Assembly: GCA_964017235.1 (NCBI GenBank)
Contig: OZ024929.1
Span: 111,957,793-112,021,792 of the forward strand
Origin: Sabellastarte sp. h YS-2021
Lineage: Eukaryota > Annelida > Polychaeta > Sabellida > Sabellidae
Direction of reading: 5' to 3'
Length of the DNA stretch: 64,000 bases
The notes under the pieces are model-generated. The model was given only the letters and a program-made list of their open reading frames with translations, was not told the origin of the DNA and made no database searches. Made by a program: the position numbers and the translations under genes. Below are positions 44,801 through 54,900 of this stretch, piece after piece. Numbering within the stretch: the first letter of the stretch is position 1; the number at the start of each line of letters is the position of its first letter.

Positions 44801-47800
44801 TCATATTTCATAACCTTTCTAGTAGGAATCACATTTTAAGAGTCATAAGAGTCAAAACAGAATTCAGACTAGGTGCGATGTCGGCCTGCATGGACGTAAA
44901 TATGATGGACCCACTACCAAATCCATTTTGTTCATTTATGTCAGGACACATAGAGTCACTTTTTGTGAAAAGGCGTCTTTCAGGCAGCTTGCTCTGGTTC
45001 TACTGTCGGGTGATGTCGCTCTAAATCCTGGGCCATTGAAGTTTGGGTTTGCTAACTGCCGGTCCATTAGGAATAAAGGTCCAATTCTCTGTGATGAAAT
45101 CCAAACTGGAAATTTTGATGTTTTTGGTCTCACCGAGACCCATATTAAAGCTCTAGACACACCCTCATTTTTAAATGAGTTATCGCCTGAAGATTTTTCC
45201 CTTGTTCACACCAATAGAGAAAACAAACGTGGTGGCGGTGTTGGCTTTTTTATTAAATCTGCTCTTGATTTTAAAACCATTCATTCCCCTGAGTTCTCCT
45301 CCTTTGAAAATCACACTGTCTGTCTCACTCTTGATGGGCGTCGCTTGTTTCTTGGGGTCATTTACTGCCTCATCTGTAGTAAAATTTTTTGAAGATTTTC
45401 TGTCATATGTGGGTTTTTTGTCTTCCTTATCCCCCTCCTTTGTCATTTGTGGTGATTTTAATCTTCATGTCGACATTATGTCTCCAACAGTCTCTGAATT
45501 TAAATCAGTCATGGATTCTTGCTGTCTGTCCCAATACATTGATTTTCCAACTCACCTTCATGGTCATACCTTAGATTTTGTTGATGGCTCCATCTGAGTT
45601 CTCTGCAATTTCTGATGTGAAAGGTTCAGGCTTCATTAGTGATCACAAAATTATCTCTTGTGTGGTTGACTTTCCATCTTTGGATACACCAATTCAGAAA
45701 GTTGTTACCTTCCGTCAGTACCATAAATTGAATATTGATAAATTCAGAAGTGACCTCCTGACTATTCCGTTTGTTAGCTCACCATCTGATGACATAGATT
45801 TATTGCATGAACAGTACATGTCTGGCTTGTCTGGCCTTCTAGATATTCATGCACCAGTGAAGACTAAACAGCTCATCAAACCAGCCCCAAGCTGGATAAC
45901 TGATGAGTATAGAACTGCCAAGTGCATGAGAAGGCAGTTTGAGCGTGCCTGGAGAAGAGACAAATCCCCTGAAAATCGTTCCCGTCTTCGACGGCAGATA
46001 AACAGATGTAACCACATCCTAAATAGAAACAAGGGGTGTTTCTATCGTGATCTAGTTAGTGAAAATTGCGGCGATAGCAAGAGGTTATGGCATGCACTAA
46101 ACAGAACATTGAGTCGGTCAAATTCTACTGTCCTCCCATCCTTTGATGATGAAAAATCCTTAGCAAACAGATTTGGTTCGTTTTTCATTGATAAAATTAA
46201 AAAGATTTGAGACACCTTTAAATACACCCGATCTCAGGTTCTTCATCCAGAGAAGGAGCCGCCGACTTTCTGTTCCTTTCAAGCTGTCACTGAGACTGAA
46301 GTCCTTAAGTTTATCAAGGAATCCCCTTCTAAAACTTGCTCCCTTGATCCATGTCCCACTCACATTGTGAAACAATGTATTGACATTCTTCTCCCTTCAT
46401 TGACTAAACTAGTTAACTTGTCCCTCAAAAACGGCATTTTCCCTAATCCTTTCAAACAGGCTATTGTCACTCCCCTCCTCAAAAAGTCCACCCTTTCAAA
46501 AGAGGATTTGAAGAGCTACCGACCAGTGTCCGGTCTTAGCTTCTTGTCAAAATTGGTCGAGCGAATTGTGGCTGCCCAAATTAGATCTCACATGGATTCT
46601 CATGATCTTGGTAATACTTTCCAGTCAGCCTACAAGGTGGGGCACTCGACAGAAACTGCCTTGTTGTGTATCAAAAATGAGATTCACTTATCTCTGTCCA
46701 AGGGCATGCCTACAGCACTAGTGCTACTCGACCTGTCTGCGGCATTTGATACTATCGATCATGACACACTCCTATCCTGTCTGTCGTCTAGATTTGGTTT
46801 TGCTGGATCGGCATTAAAATGGTTTAGATCCTATCTCCAGGATCATTTTCAGTCAGTCAAGATTGGTTCCAGTCTTTCGAATTTGTTCAAATTGAAGTTT
46901 GGAGTCTCCCAAGGTTCTGTCTTAGGTCCCCTTCTGTTTTCCCTCTACACAACACCTCTTGGTCAAGTCATCAGAAAATATACCGGAGTCCGTTACCACT
47001 TCTATGCGGACGACACTCAGTTGTTCATTCACTTATCCCCTGATGATAGTCTCAAGTCTTTTGACCGTCTTAAATCATGTTTGAATGATATTCAGGTCTG
47101 GATGTCTGAAAACAAACTCAAGCTAAATCCTGATAAAACAGAATTCATAGTCTTCGGTGCCAAAGACAGACACAAATGGCTCAGTGACTCACTACCTGTC
47201 AATATCCTGGGTAATTGCCTCTTTCCCGCAGATGTTGTACGCAATCTGGGTGTTCTGTTTGATGCAAAGTTTTGTTTCACCAATCACGTAAATTCTGTTA
47301 TCAAATCCTGCTTTATCAGCCTCAGGGACCTTCATCGTATCAGGAGGTTTCTTTCTGTGGATACATCAGTGGTGATTGCAAATGCTCTGGTCAGTAGTCG
47401 TTTGGATTATTGCAACTCTCTTTTTCGCAGTTTGTCATCCCGAAATGCTACAAGGCTCCAATATGTTCAAAATGCGCTTGCACGGTTTGTCACTGGTGCT
47501 TCAAAGTACACTCACATGACATCCACCCTTAGGACACTCCATTGGCTACCCGTTAGACAACGTATTATCTTCAAAACCCTAGTTTTGGTCTATAAGTACC
47601 TCACCACTGGCCAGCCTAAGTATTTTGCACCATATCTCCCCTTGTACAAATCTGCCGTGAATACAAGACGTTCCAATCCCAAAAATTTGTTCCTTCTGGT
47701 TCCCTCTTACTGTCCTTCCATCTATAAATCAAAGGTCCATTTTAACAATAGTTTCTCATATGATGCCCCTAAGTTATGGAATGATCTTCCATATGATATA

Positions 47801-49972
47801 CGCAGTGCTCCAAATCTCTCCAGTTTCAAAAGTCGACTCAAAACCTAACTATTTCAGAAATCATTCCCACCATAGCTTCTTACTACCGAACACCGGACCG
47901 CCTCCCTGGCAACGACTCGGAACATGTCTAATGTCTCACGATTTATGCCTTACGGATTGGATGGTGTGCCTTAGAATCCGTTGATACGGAGATTAAGCAC
48001 CTGGACAACTGATTGATTGAACTGATTGATTTTATGCATGGAGTACCATTTTTTTTGATGCCACAATTGTTGCATCATCTTTAATGTGTCCCATATGATT
48101 GTGTCAGAAATTAAAACGTACCTGTTTGTCCGCAGAAGTGTCAGCAAGGCATATTATGTATTTGTTTTGGACAGATATTAGTTTTTATTGCATTAAGATA
48201 TCTTACTTAAAATATAAAAGTCATTTTTATATTAAGTAACAAATTAACTTTTAAAAAATTAAGTTAACATTAAAATTGTCTTGTTTTTTGTGGGGTTCAA
48301 TCCTGTCATGTACAGGAGAATGGTGGACAAAGTAAATGTGTGATCTTTTACAGAAAAAGGTATATGGGTGCATCTCATTTGTGACAAACAGGACTATGAG
48401 AAAGAAAACATTTATTCCTTATCTGCTTCTGGTCCACGCCTGTTTATTCATTAAATTAAAAGTATGATGTTTTACAGATGTAAGTCTTTGGTTTTATTTC
48501 ATTTGTAACATACAGAAGTATGACAAAGTCATTCAAGAAAACATTACCTCCTTACCTGCTTCTGATCCACGCCTGTTTGTTCATGTGGAGCTGACTGGCA
48601 CATCTACCTCAGTCTTTAGGTCTACTGCCTTTTCAGGTAAGTCTTTATATTGCAGAAATGTGTAATTAGGTCCAAACATTTATAATATAAGTGATGCCTT
48701 TTAGGTGCATTTATCATTAAAATTGGAGACTAGTTAAAAGTGTACAATCTATTGACGTGTTTAAATAAAACCCTAAACCATCATATAAATGATGAGATGG
48801 AATAATGTAAACGCCTCTTTGTGTGAAAAAAATGCTGGACTTCCCCAAAAACATTTGCCATAACAGTGTGGGTGACCTACCCAGCAAACATTTTTGGGTT
48901 TTTCAAACGTTTGAAAGGATACGTTTGGCAAAGGTTAAAAGATGATGGGTAGGAAAACCATTTATAAGAGAATATTTTTAAAAAGTTTTGTGCACACCAT
49001 TTATTAAACGTTTAATGATAAATGTTAGAAAAATGTCACAAATGAACATAATAATGTCTGAGTAATAATGGTGTCAGAGGTCAAATTTAATATCTTTGTA
49101 TGGTTGCTCACTATTGAAAATGTTATTTTTATTTTTAGAATTGTAAAATAGTGGCTTAAAAATTGTGCCCCCATTCAATTCTTACTTTTAGGGATTGCAT
49201 GTGGGTCACTTTTTGACAAAGTTCTCCAAAATCCCCTATTATTGCTCACCGCCATCTTTGTTTGGACATGTTTGAAGGTGAAGGTTTAATAAGAATTTTG
49301 AAAATATGGGTTTAAAAACGTTTTTGACAGAATATCCTTAAAACAATGACCAACAATGTTGTTTAAACATTTTGTGTGTACTGTTTATTAAACATCTCAT
49401 GATGAGTCTTTGAAAAAACATTTCCAGCATAACCTTTATTTCTGCAGCTATTTCATAAATTTTTAAAAAACCTAGTTTCTTGAGTTATTTTATGAATGTT
49501 TAATACACGTTTTCAGACTTCGCTTTCATGCTGTGACTACACCAACCAGTAATTCTGCGTTTAGATGTTTTTTCTTGCTATATTCCTATATCAAAATACC
49601 CTTGTTCAGCAACATGTTCAAACTGTGGATGTGCAACGACAACTACAGCAATATTTGGCAAATAGGAAACAGTTATGGTGATGGTCAACAGTATGGTCTT
49701 CTCCACCAACACTACCGTTTTTCACTAATACTGCTTTTTTAACAACATTATTGGTGTTTCACTAATGCTACTGTCTTTGTAAACACTATAAAAGCTCAAC
49801 TTGATTGTGCTAAATTCGCTCAAAACAAGTAATAAAATAAAAGTTTTTGTTTTTATTACTTACAGATCATTACTTATCATACTGTGGGAGTGAAGTTTGT
49901 CTCAAAGAAGTCTTGCCGAGTGAAATACAGAATGATGGAGACATTCACTTTAGGATAAGATATGCTTCTTAA
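32749..49972 (+). CDS. Multi-exon gene of unknown function
   Basis: A chain of exons with GT-AG borders and matching phases: 32749-32851 (first Met), 34817-35034, 35470-35551, 37500-37618, 37903-37981, 44287-44426, 48516-48636 and 49866-49972 (TAA). Together they encode about 322 residues. I do not recognise the family. The product is Cys-containing (ETCTPNIRV, TMCHIE, MFCGYRNCNG, LSYCGSEVCLKE) with many short beta-like segments, which suggests an extracellular or secreted protein; the N-terminus is only weakly signal-like. Its introns contain a decayed YR retrotransposon and a decayed LINE. One exon is duplicated exactly. The link of the first exon to 34817 is by phase only; the exon at 33225-33384 does not fit that path. 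Confidence 0.65.
33225..33384 (+). CDS. Candidate alternative exon
   Basis: Acceptor aactgtatttcag and donor TTGAG|gtaggt. Open in the frame reached from the first exon (SGDIFYLGFSIETRDSMEVG, then RRHYICDIEATRTEYKL). It ends in phase 2, which does not match the exon at 34817. Splicing to an acceptor at 33686 would end the protein after eight more residues. It could be an alternative terminal path or a cryptic exon. Confidence 0.4.
33385..34816. other. Intronic sequence with a tandem duplication
   Basis: No well-supported exon. A frame after the acceptor at 34556 (GCSSVGTELLNSNLRERLIV) is open for 27 codons but its phase fits neither neighbour. Confidence 0.4.
33931..34299. repeat. Recent ~185-bp tandem duplication
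   Basis: 33931-34113 and 34115-34299 are almost identical; they differ by two extra A in a homopolymer and one substitution. No coding content. Confidence 0.9.
34817..35034 (+). CDS. Exon of the 32.7-50 kb gene
   Basis: Acceptor cttcacaaag, donor ACAATG|gtaaac. 218 bp, starts phase 1, ends phase 0. Encodes GRDWLYDQQDYTPTYIIGVV, then VKYILHYREDSVLWKLNG and CAVAQFKAIDYREFTM. This is the best exon of the gene by length and composition. Confidence 0.72.
35470..35551 (+). CDS. Exon of the 32.7-50 kb gene
   Basis: Acceptor ttccttctag, donor AATG|gtaaga. 82 bp, phase 0 to 1. Encodes SIVHAEDETVMEVQLTMEDA then SLLTDVN. Confidence 0.72.
35628..35760 (+). mobile_element. Possible tRNA-derived SINE head
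   Basis: gctatagcggttaacaag resembles an A box and gtgtgttcaaatactgc a B box, ~45 bp apart, in an intron. No tail was recognised. Confidence 0.3.
35890..36615. repeat. Second copy of the 9.8-11.3 kb dispersed repeat
   Basis: Two to three of the ~155-bp units (tagcccatgatttcctac, ccaagaataagcgac) followed by the same unique tail (gtagaggacatctgtatat, gattcaaccatc, gagaaccagcc, gaagatatcctgcaaattt, aacactaaacca). Fewer units than the copy at 9.8 kb. It lies in an intron. Confidence 0.82.
36616..37499. other. Intron; nothing recognisable
   Basis: AT-rich; no motif, repeat or splice-bounded frame that I can support. Confidence 0.4.
37500..37618 (+). CDS. Exon of the 32.7-50 kb gene
   Basis: Acceptor caactctcttttag, donor ATAGAG|gtactt. 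119 bp, phase 1 to 0; the split Asp codon joins to the previous exon. Encodes DINVQDLKWITTFLPQFESE, TCTPNIRVTNPKEVTMCHIE. A (ATT)n microsatellite begins four bases into the intron (37622-37648). Confidence 0.75.
37903..37981 (+). CDS. Exon of the 32.7-50 kb gene, copy 1
   Basis: Acceptor gtatctttag, donor ATAT|gtaagt. 79 bp, phase 0 to 1. Encodes HLESQMYLQVENGRLVMKPI then STLSNI. Phase joins correctly to 37500-37618 before it and 44287-44426 after it. Confidence 0.72.
38140..38218 (+). CDS. Identical duplicate of the 37903 exon, copy 2
   Basis: Identical exon and splice sites. Because 79 is not a multiple of three, including both copies would shift the frame and meet a TGA within the second copy. 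They could only be used one at a time, or one copy is an assembly artefact. Confidence 0.6.
38285..39253. other. Intron; probable 3' flank of the second YR element
   Basis: No coding frame. I looked for direct or inverted repeats of the 43.9-44.2 kb flank and did not find any I could support. Confidence 0.35.
39306..40282 (-). CDS. Tyrosine recombinase of second YR element
   Basis: An open frame from a splice-acceptor-like tctattttcag (ending at 40283) through the first Met at 40235 to the stop at 39306. Active-site positions: Arg in CFFSFLRSSNILP, His and Arg in FHAFRWAGASW, HGTW in KKHGTWSSD, and Tyr in VHTYLLSS. The N-terminal part (GFRPNTLRQYTRMW) aligns with FRPRTRGAYLTMF of the first element. 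This is the only part of the element without an obvious break. Confidence 0.85.
40308..42138 (-). pseudogene. RT-RNase H of second YR element, frameshifted
   Basis: RT motifs: MDLSWPKGLSVNSGIDKEKY, IFKKDISRAFRQIKVDPG, VPFGYRHGSKIFHRCTDS, HNYIDDLIFTG (catalytic YIDD) and LGILIDTLDRTI. RNase H begins VHLDASLTGLGG, but the frame is lost near 40.67 kb; the rest (MAVVEVLTSGKTKD, ATCARNLWL, HIPGVKNTLADLLSRW) is in another frame ending at 40308. At least one frameshift therefore separates the domains. Confidence 0.87.
42348..43905 (-). pseudogene. gag and gag-pol junction of second YR element, frameshifted
   Basis: The N-terminal frame starts at the ATG at 43905 (MAGTSTRQYNLRSGN) with an acidic Ser-rich region and a coiled coil (LAQLDKLGKRLDSIESNV), then KSLRGGSVEVLVPNHVRWP. 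The frame changes near 43.24 kb; the next (to 42804) has DANDFSWDAAKASHAVLL and a Cys/His segment (CNYYNAGSCSHTKTHE, HVCAACHVTGKSFGHPE). The gag stop again overlaps an ATG (aatgaactc), as in the first element. A third frame (42797-42348) continues toward pol, with breaks before 42138. Confidence 0.8.
44287..44426 (+). CDS. Exon of the 32.7-50 kb gene
   Basis: Acceptor tgctcgtgtacag, donor ATACAG|gtaact. 140 bp, phase 1 to 0; the first codon is completed by the T of the 79-bp exon. Encodes SSMIRSMFCGYRNCNGPAAV, SVFTFRENVPHGKSYISATS, QQSVGIQ. Confidence 0.75.
44928..47848 (+). pseudogene. LINE endonuclease-RT polyprotein with frameshifts and a nonsense codon
   Basis: Endonuclease: KFGFANCRSIRNKGPILCDE, FGLTETHIK, GGGVGFFIKS; a frameshift near 45.36 kb; FVICGDFNLHVDI and HTLDFV; a second frameshift near 45.58 kb; FISDHKIISCVVDFP. 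An in-frame TGA at 46208 interrupts the linker, after which the same frame continues through RT: YRPVSGLSFLSKLVERIV, SAYKVGHSTETALL, VLLDLSAAFDTIDHDTLL (motif A), GVSQGSVLGPLLFSLYTT (motif B), YHFYADDTQLFI (catalytic YADD), LGVLFDAKF and HWLPVRQRIIFK. It ends at 47848. Not translatable as one protein now. Confidence 0.9.
45000..45035 (+). other. 2A-like ribosome-skipping motif in LINE
   Basis: Encodes LLSGDVALNPGP just ahead of the endonuclease domain. The canonical 2A core is D-V/I-E-x-N-P-G-P; here the Glu position is Ala. 2A-like sequences are known at the N-termini of several APE-type non-LTR retrotransposons, where they can release an N-terminal peptide. Confidence 0.7.
48392..48452 (+). 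pseudogene. Decayed tandem copy of the 48516 exon
   Basis: After a cag acceptor it reads DYEKENIYSLSASGPRLFIH and then a stop. It aligns with KYDKVIQENITSLPASDPRLFVH in the real exon ~125 bp downstream, with a 9-bp deletion. A relic of an older exon duplication. Confidence 0.75.
48516..48636 (+). CDS. Exon of the 32.7-50 kb gene
   Basis: Acceptor ttgtaacatacag, donor TTTTCAG|gtaagt. 121 bp, phase 0 to 1. Encodes KYDKVIQENITSLPASDPRL then FVHVELTGTSTSVFRSTAFS. Confidence 0.77.
48637..49865. other. Intron; low-level repetition only
   Basis: Phrases such as ccagcaaacatttttgggtt and gtttaataagaattttgaaa hint at a decayed DNA element at 48.88-49.5 kb, but I could not define its ends. Confidence 0.3.
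49866..49972 (+). CDS. Terminal exon of the 32.7-50 kb gene
   Basis: Acceptor ttttattacttacag; 107 bp starting phase 1 and ending in TAA. Encodes DHYLSYCGSEVCLKEVLPSE then IQNDGDIHFRIRYAS. Confidence 0.77.
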
Positions 49973-50490
49973 AACTATGAATCTGTTGAACCATATAAAT
50001 TGTCCACATATAATATTTTTTCTGATAATAGCCTTGTTGTGAAACAATCCTTACTAAGTAAAGGATCACAGTTCTTTAATATTGAATTATCCAACAAGAA
50101 ATTGTGACACAGACACTCATTTAAAATAATTGGGGTGACAGCAACGTCATATAGCCTTTGAACTTGGAAGACAATCTGGTTTATTAGACCAATGTAATGA
50201 ATAGATGTATTCATGTGTATTACTTGTAAATGTTAGTAGCATAGTAGTTTGGTTGACTGTGTGTATGTAATACGCTTTTTATCTGTTTTTAATCATGTGA
50301 TGTATTATCAACGGTGAATAACTGTTCTAAATCCTTTCGGAGGTTCATAAATTGAGTCTATCCTGCATTGAGTCTTTCCTTACCACCATAACTTATCAAA
50401 CTTGGACACAAAGCCTTTATTTTTTCCTTTTTTAAGTTAATTTACGTGCAATTCTCATGGTTTGTTTTCTATGATTTTTAAGTGTTTCAA
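49973..50490. other. Probable 3'UTR and intergenic sequence
   Basis: Follows the TAA of the plus-strand gene. No other feature seen. Confidence 0.4.
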
Positions 50491-51080
50491 CAGGGCCCGT
50501 ATTCATGAAAGGTCTTAGCCAGGGCTTAGGCTTAAAGTTGAGACTTTTGTCTCAAGTTTCTGCCCCAAAACTGCTAAAACCCTTGTCTTAGGCTTAGTGG
50601 TATTCACAAAGAATTTAAGACCGGTCTTAGGATTAGCCAAGGGCTCAACTTTAAGACTGGTTGGTAGTGGGCTTAAATTTTGTAAAGAGGACTTAAATAT
50701 GGCCGCCATAAACTTTTCTCCACTTCAAAATTTGAAATGGCTCTAAATAAAGTATAGTTATACAGAACACCCCACTAAAGCAGTCTTTGGGAAGTTTATA
50801 TGTGGTAACAAGGTTTTCCATTTCAAAACAGCATTTTTCCTTGGATAAAATGCATTAAATGAAGGATATATGTCACCAATAGTATAGTTTGAATAGAAAA
50901 GAAAGGTCACATGACCCAGAAAACCACTGTGGTTATTTGATAATCTTGGACTTAGCTAAGTCACCCTTTGTGAATACAGTTTTAAGACAAAACTTAGCTG
51001 AGACAAAAGTCTCAACTTTAAGACCACATTTGAGCCTAAGACCTGGCTAAGTCTAAGACCTTTCGTGAATACCGGCCCTG
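50491..51080. mobile_element. hAT-like MITE with CAGGGCC termini
   Basis: The left end (cagggcccgtattcatgaaa, then ggtcttag) and the complement of the right end (cagggccggtattcacgaaa, then ggtcttag) match at 26 of 28 positions, and similarity continues inward through gttgagacttttgtctca. Length 590 bp, no ORF. CAGGG ends are typical of hAT elements; the flanking 8 bp (tgtttcaa and gtgtatta) are not a clean duplication. Confidence 0.75.
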
Positions 51081-51738
51081 GTGTATTAGACCAAGTGATA
51101 TTAATCCGATATCCAATCGAGCATTAACATCTGTACTGATTATGTATGTGGTCTACTTAGTATTTTCATATACACAATGCAGTCTAAAAATGAGGAAAAT
51201 ACTGAATATTACATGTTCTACAATTTAATAAAGTTCCCAAAATTTTAATTGAAAAACCCGATGTTATTGAATATGCATTTTATTGTCCACCACCACATGT
51301 GATATATACTCTCCCAATAGATTGATATACATTGATACATACTAATAATATATTAAATGCAGATGCTTGCAGTTTCCGTTCAATACAGAAGTCATTCCAC
51401 AAGATTTCGCTGGGATAGGGAAGGTTTGATCTTACCGACAGAAAATGTCAAAGCTACCACACAAACAAAAATTTTTCTGACTAAAATTTAAATCATTTTA
51501 TTACATGAATGTATTTGTGAAGTTTCTCTATTTTGAATATTCTGTTTGGAAAAATGGATTTTCTGATACCTTAGATTTATCCTTGTCTTTACAACAGTTT
51601 TAACATTATGTCAAGACTGGGTCCCAGGACTTATTGAGTTAACTGCCTTTGGCTTGTCATGCTCAGAAAATAGAGAAATCTACAATTTGTCCAAACAACC
51701 ATCAGACCTGTCTACATGTCAATGTATGCACATCAGAT
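51081..51738. other. Intergenic or 3'UTR of the carboxypeptidase
   Basis: Lies between the MITE and the carboxypeptidase stop. No feature supported. Confidence 0.4.
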
Positions 51739-51923
51739 CTACAGAGCATTCAGTATTGCTGCAACACCTGCCCAGGCTTCTTCAAAAGCAGCAGCAACAT
51801 CCTTCACATTGCCAATGGTAAAGAATGGACCTCTCAATTCTACAGCCATTGGGTTCTTAATTTTTGCCTTCTCAAGTGCGAAGTCCATCAAATTACCCGG
51901 AGCATTGAGGAACTCTTTACCAC
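51739..51923 (-). CDS. Carboxypeptidase terminal exon: catalytic Glu
   Basis: Acceptor attgtgctttccag; 185 bp to the TAG. Encodes GKEFLNAPGNLMDFALEKAK, IKNPMAVELRGPFFTIG and AAAFEEAWAGVAAIL. The Glu in VELRG is the catalytic general base. Confidence 0.92.
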
Positions 51924-54900
51924 CTGGAAAGCACAATATTTTTATGAACCCAAATTGTTTTACTTTTCTATATAAAGGTTAACATAGAACCTAGCCAACT
52001 ATGGCAAAGTAAATGAGTCTCATAAAATAATAAAACATCAGTTCTAGAGATTTGTATTTACTGATTTTACAGCAAAAGGTGAATGGCAGGTATAAATACA
52101 AGAACCTGTCATTACTCCACTGATACAACACAGATTTCTCAAAATGATATCTCATGAAAGTCCTATGTTTCTACTTCACATAGTAGCCATTCACTTTTGT
52201 CCGAAGAAAAAAGTATTCAATTTTACCAAGAAACTGGGTTTTCTACAGTAACACACAGACGTTAAAATTACTGATATCTTTTAATTACTTGATTAAGATT
52301 TACATATTGAAGCCTACGTTTAAGTACTTCACAAGCGGGGCCAGACTTCCATTCTTGACCTCCAGCTTTCTCAGATGCTGCTTCAGCTGCTTGTGATAAT
52401 TTCTTTAGCTGTAACACATAAAGTAAAACAATTATACACAGACAGGTTTATAAGTCAAGGTCGTAATCAAACAACTATACAAGTCAGATTTATAAGTCAA
52501 AGTCTTTATTAAACAATTATAGATAGTAAGAGTTATAAGTCAAGACCTTAATTAAATAATTACACAGACAGTCTTTATTAAGCAATGATGCAGTCAAATG
52601 TATAAGTCAAAGCCATTATTTAACAATCACAGATTGTAAGTTTTGTGAGTCAAAGCTGCATATTATACAATAGAATATAGTAAGATAAAGGCGTTGGTTA
52701 AACAGTTGAAACTAGTTAATTATAACTTTTTTGAGAACATAGTACAAAACCTTCAAATATGATTCTCTATGTAGTTCTCCTTATGTTATAAGCATGAACT
52801 AAAATGATGAGATCTTACAAAGAAGAATGGGTAAAAAGTAAAAATGATAGTCTTCCAGGAAAAATGAAATATGTTAACACAAGTACAAGTGGTCTCTATT
52901 TGAGAGTGGTCACATTTTGACTGTATACATTTGTCATATGTTAAACCATGTTAACATACCCTGTCAGCTGTTTCTTTATCCTTGATTTTGTCACATTTCT
53001 TTCCCAATCCATCAACGGTCCTGGCTGTTGGTATGAGCCATGCATTGGCAAAACTGTGCACAGTAAGTAACAAATCCAAATGCTCCTTGGCTCTGAGTTT
53101 CTCCTCAGAACAAAGTAACCACTTAAACTTCTTTGTGAGCTGTGATTGTATTGCTTGTGTCTCCTTTTCTGAGGCTGCCTTTGCACCACAATATAGCTGG
53201 AAGTCACAGGGGTCTTTGTACCTCTTGTCCTTTGCAACTAAAGAGAAGGGGTGTGTTGGTATTTATGTATGGCCGGTCTTTATACAAGATGAATTTAGAT
53301 ATGTAATATCATGGTAGTTTTATAGCACTGGTAAATTTTCAAGACTTTGTGATTTCATAAAATTTCCCTGTAAAATCTACACTTGATGAGAAGCATCAAT
53401 GAATTCAGCACAGTACAATGCCATGGAGAGAGGACGTCTTTATTGATTTCATGTTTCTATACTCTAAACTATTTTGTAAATACCTTGTTCCAGCTTAATT
53501 AACTGTTAAGTTTCACAATATAATTTATTTTGTAATAAAAATCATCAGAGATGCCCATACCCCACAGCCTGGGGAAATAGTTTTCAACACCATGACATAT
53601 AGAAGTAGTGAAACAGTACAAAGACTGGGATATTTTCAGAGCAGTGTCACCTATATAAATGTCCAAATAATGTTTACGTAGAGAAAATAACATCTAAGAG
53701 AAAGAAAATGTATGTAAAGATAAAATACTAAACAAAACAATTCAATAGCAATATGACAGGTTTAATCAGTAACCTAAAATATGAAGCTGTAAAATTTATT
53801 AATTGGAGAATAGCTGTCAATGGAAATAGCATAGTTATGTAAAAGTACATATAATAATCAGTTGCAGCAATCCATATATCTTTGTCATAAGAGAAAGATG
53901 TCTCAAATATGGCAGGTGATCACACTTTGGCAGAGCATAAACGTCAAACTATGATGCACACCCACACCTCCTAACCAATGTTCCTATCAAGTGTCAACCT
54001 TTACACCTTATTGAATCCAAGAAATAGCCCAGATAAGATTTTAAAAATCATGGTCAATATGACAAGGTCAAAGGTCAAATCAAGGTCACACCATGATGTT
54101 GCACACCTACAACCCCTAACCAATATCCTTACCATGTATCAACTTCCTACACCTTACGATTTCCAAGATATAGCCCAGACAAGATTTTTTAGGTCAATGT
54201 CACAACAGCAAGGTCAAAGGTCAAATCAAGGTCACACCATGATGTTGCACACCTACAACCCCTAACCAATATCCTTACCAAGTATCAACTTCCTACACCT
54301 TACCGTCTCTAAGATATGGCCCAGACAAGATTTTATAGGTCAAGGTCACTATGGCAAGGTCAAAAGTCAAATCAAGGTCACACCATGATGTTGCACACCT
54401 ATACCCCCTAACCAATGTCCCTACCAAGTATCAACTTCCTACACCTTACAGTTTCCAAGAAATAGCCCGGACAAGATTTTATAGGTCAAGTTCACTATGG
54501 CAAGGTCAAAGGTCAAATCAAGGTCAGATTTTGAGGTTGTACACCTGCACCCCCTAACCAATGTCCCTACCAAGTATCAACTTCCTACACCTTACAGTTT
54601 CCAAGATATAGCCTGGACAAGATTTTATAGGTCAAGGTCACTACGGCAAGGTCAAAGGTCAAATCAAGGTCAGATTTTAAGTTTGTATACCTACACCCTC
54701 TAACCAATGTCCCTACAAAGTATCAATTACCTATACTTTACAGTTTCTGAGATATAGCCCAGACAAGATTTTATAGGTCAAGGTCACTACGGCAAGTCAA
54801 AGGTCAAATCAAGGTCAGATTTTAAGGTTGTATACCTACACCCTCTAACCAATGTCCCTACAAAGTATCAATTACCTATACTTTACAGTTTCTGAGATAT

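Larger units (their letters stand above)
44862..48034 (+). mobile_element. Decayed L2/CR1-like LINE with 2A-like leader
   Basis: APE endonuclease and RT in one former ORF, and a 3' end cggagattaagcac followed by a short (TGAT/ATTG)n tail. The same 3' phrase occurs in the fragments at 61.2 and 61.8 kb, so one LINE family is present several times. It lies in the 44.4-48.5 kb intron, sense to the host gene. The 5' limit is uncertain. Confidence 0.85.

Noticed and set aside
52941-53237. 98-codon frame covering a carboxypeptidase exon
   Set aside because: Wrong frame. The true frame, entered from the previous exon, gives DPCDFQLYCGAK and VHSFANAW, which match M14 enzymes.
53978-54703. Repetitive open frames in the AGGTCA satellite
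   Set aside because: By-product of the ~146-bp repeat; the period is not a multiple of three and frames end after one or two units.
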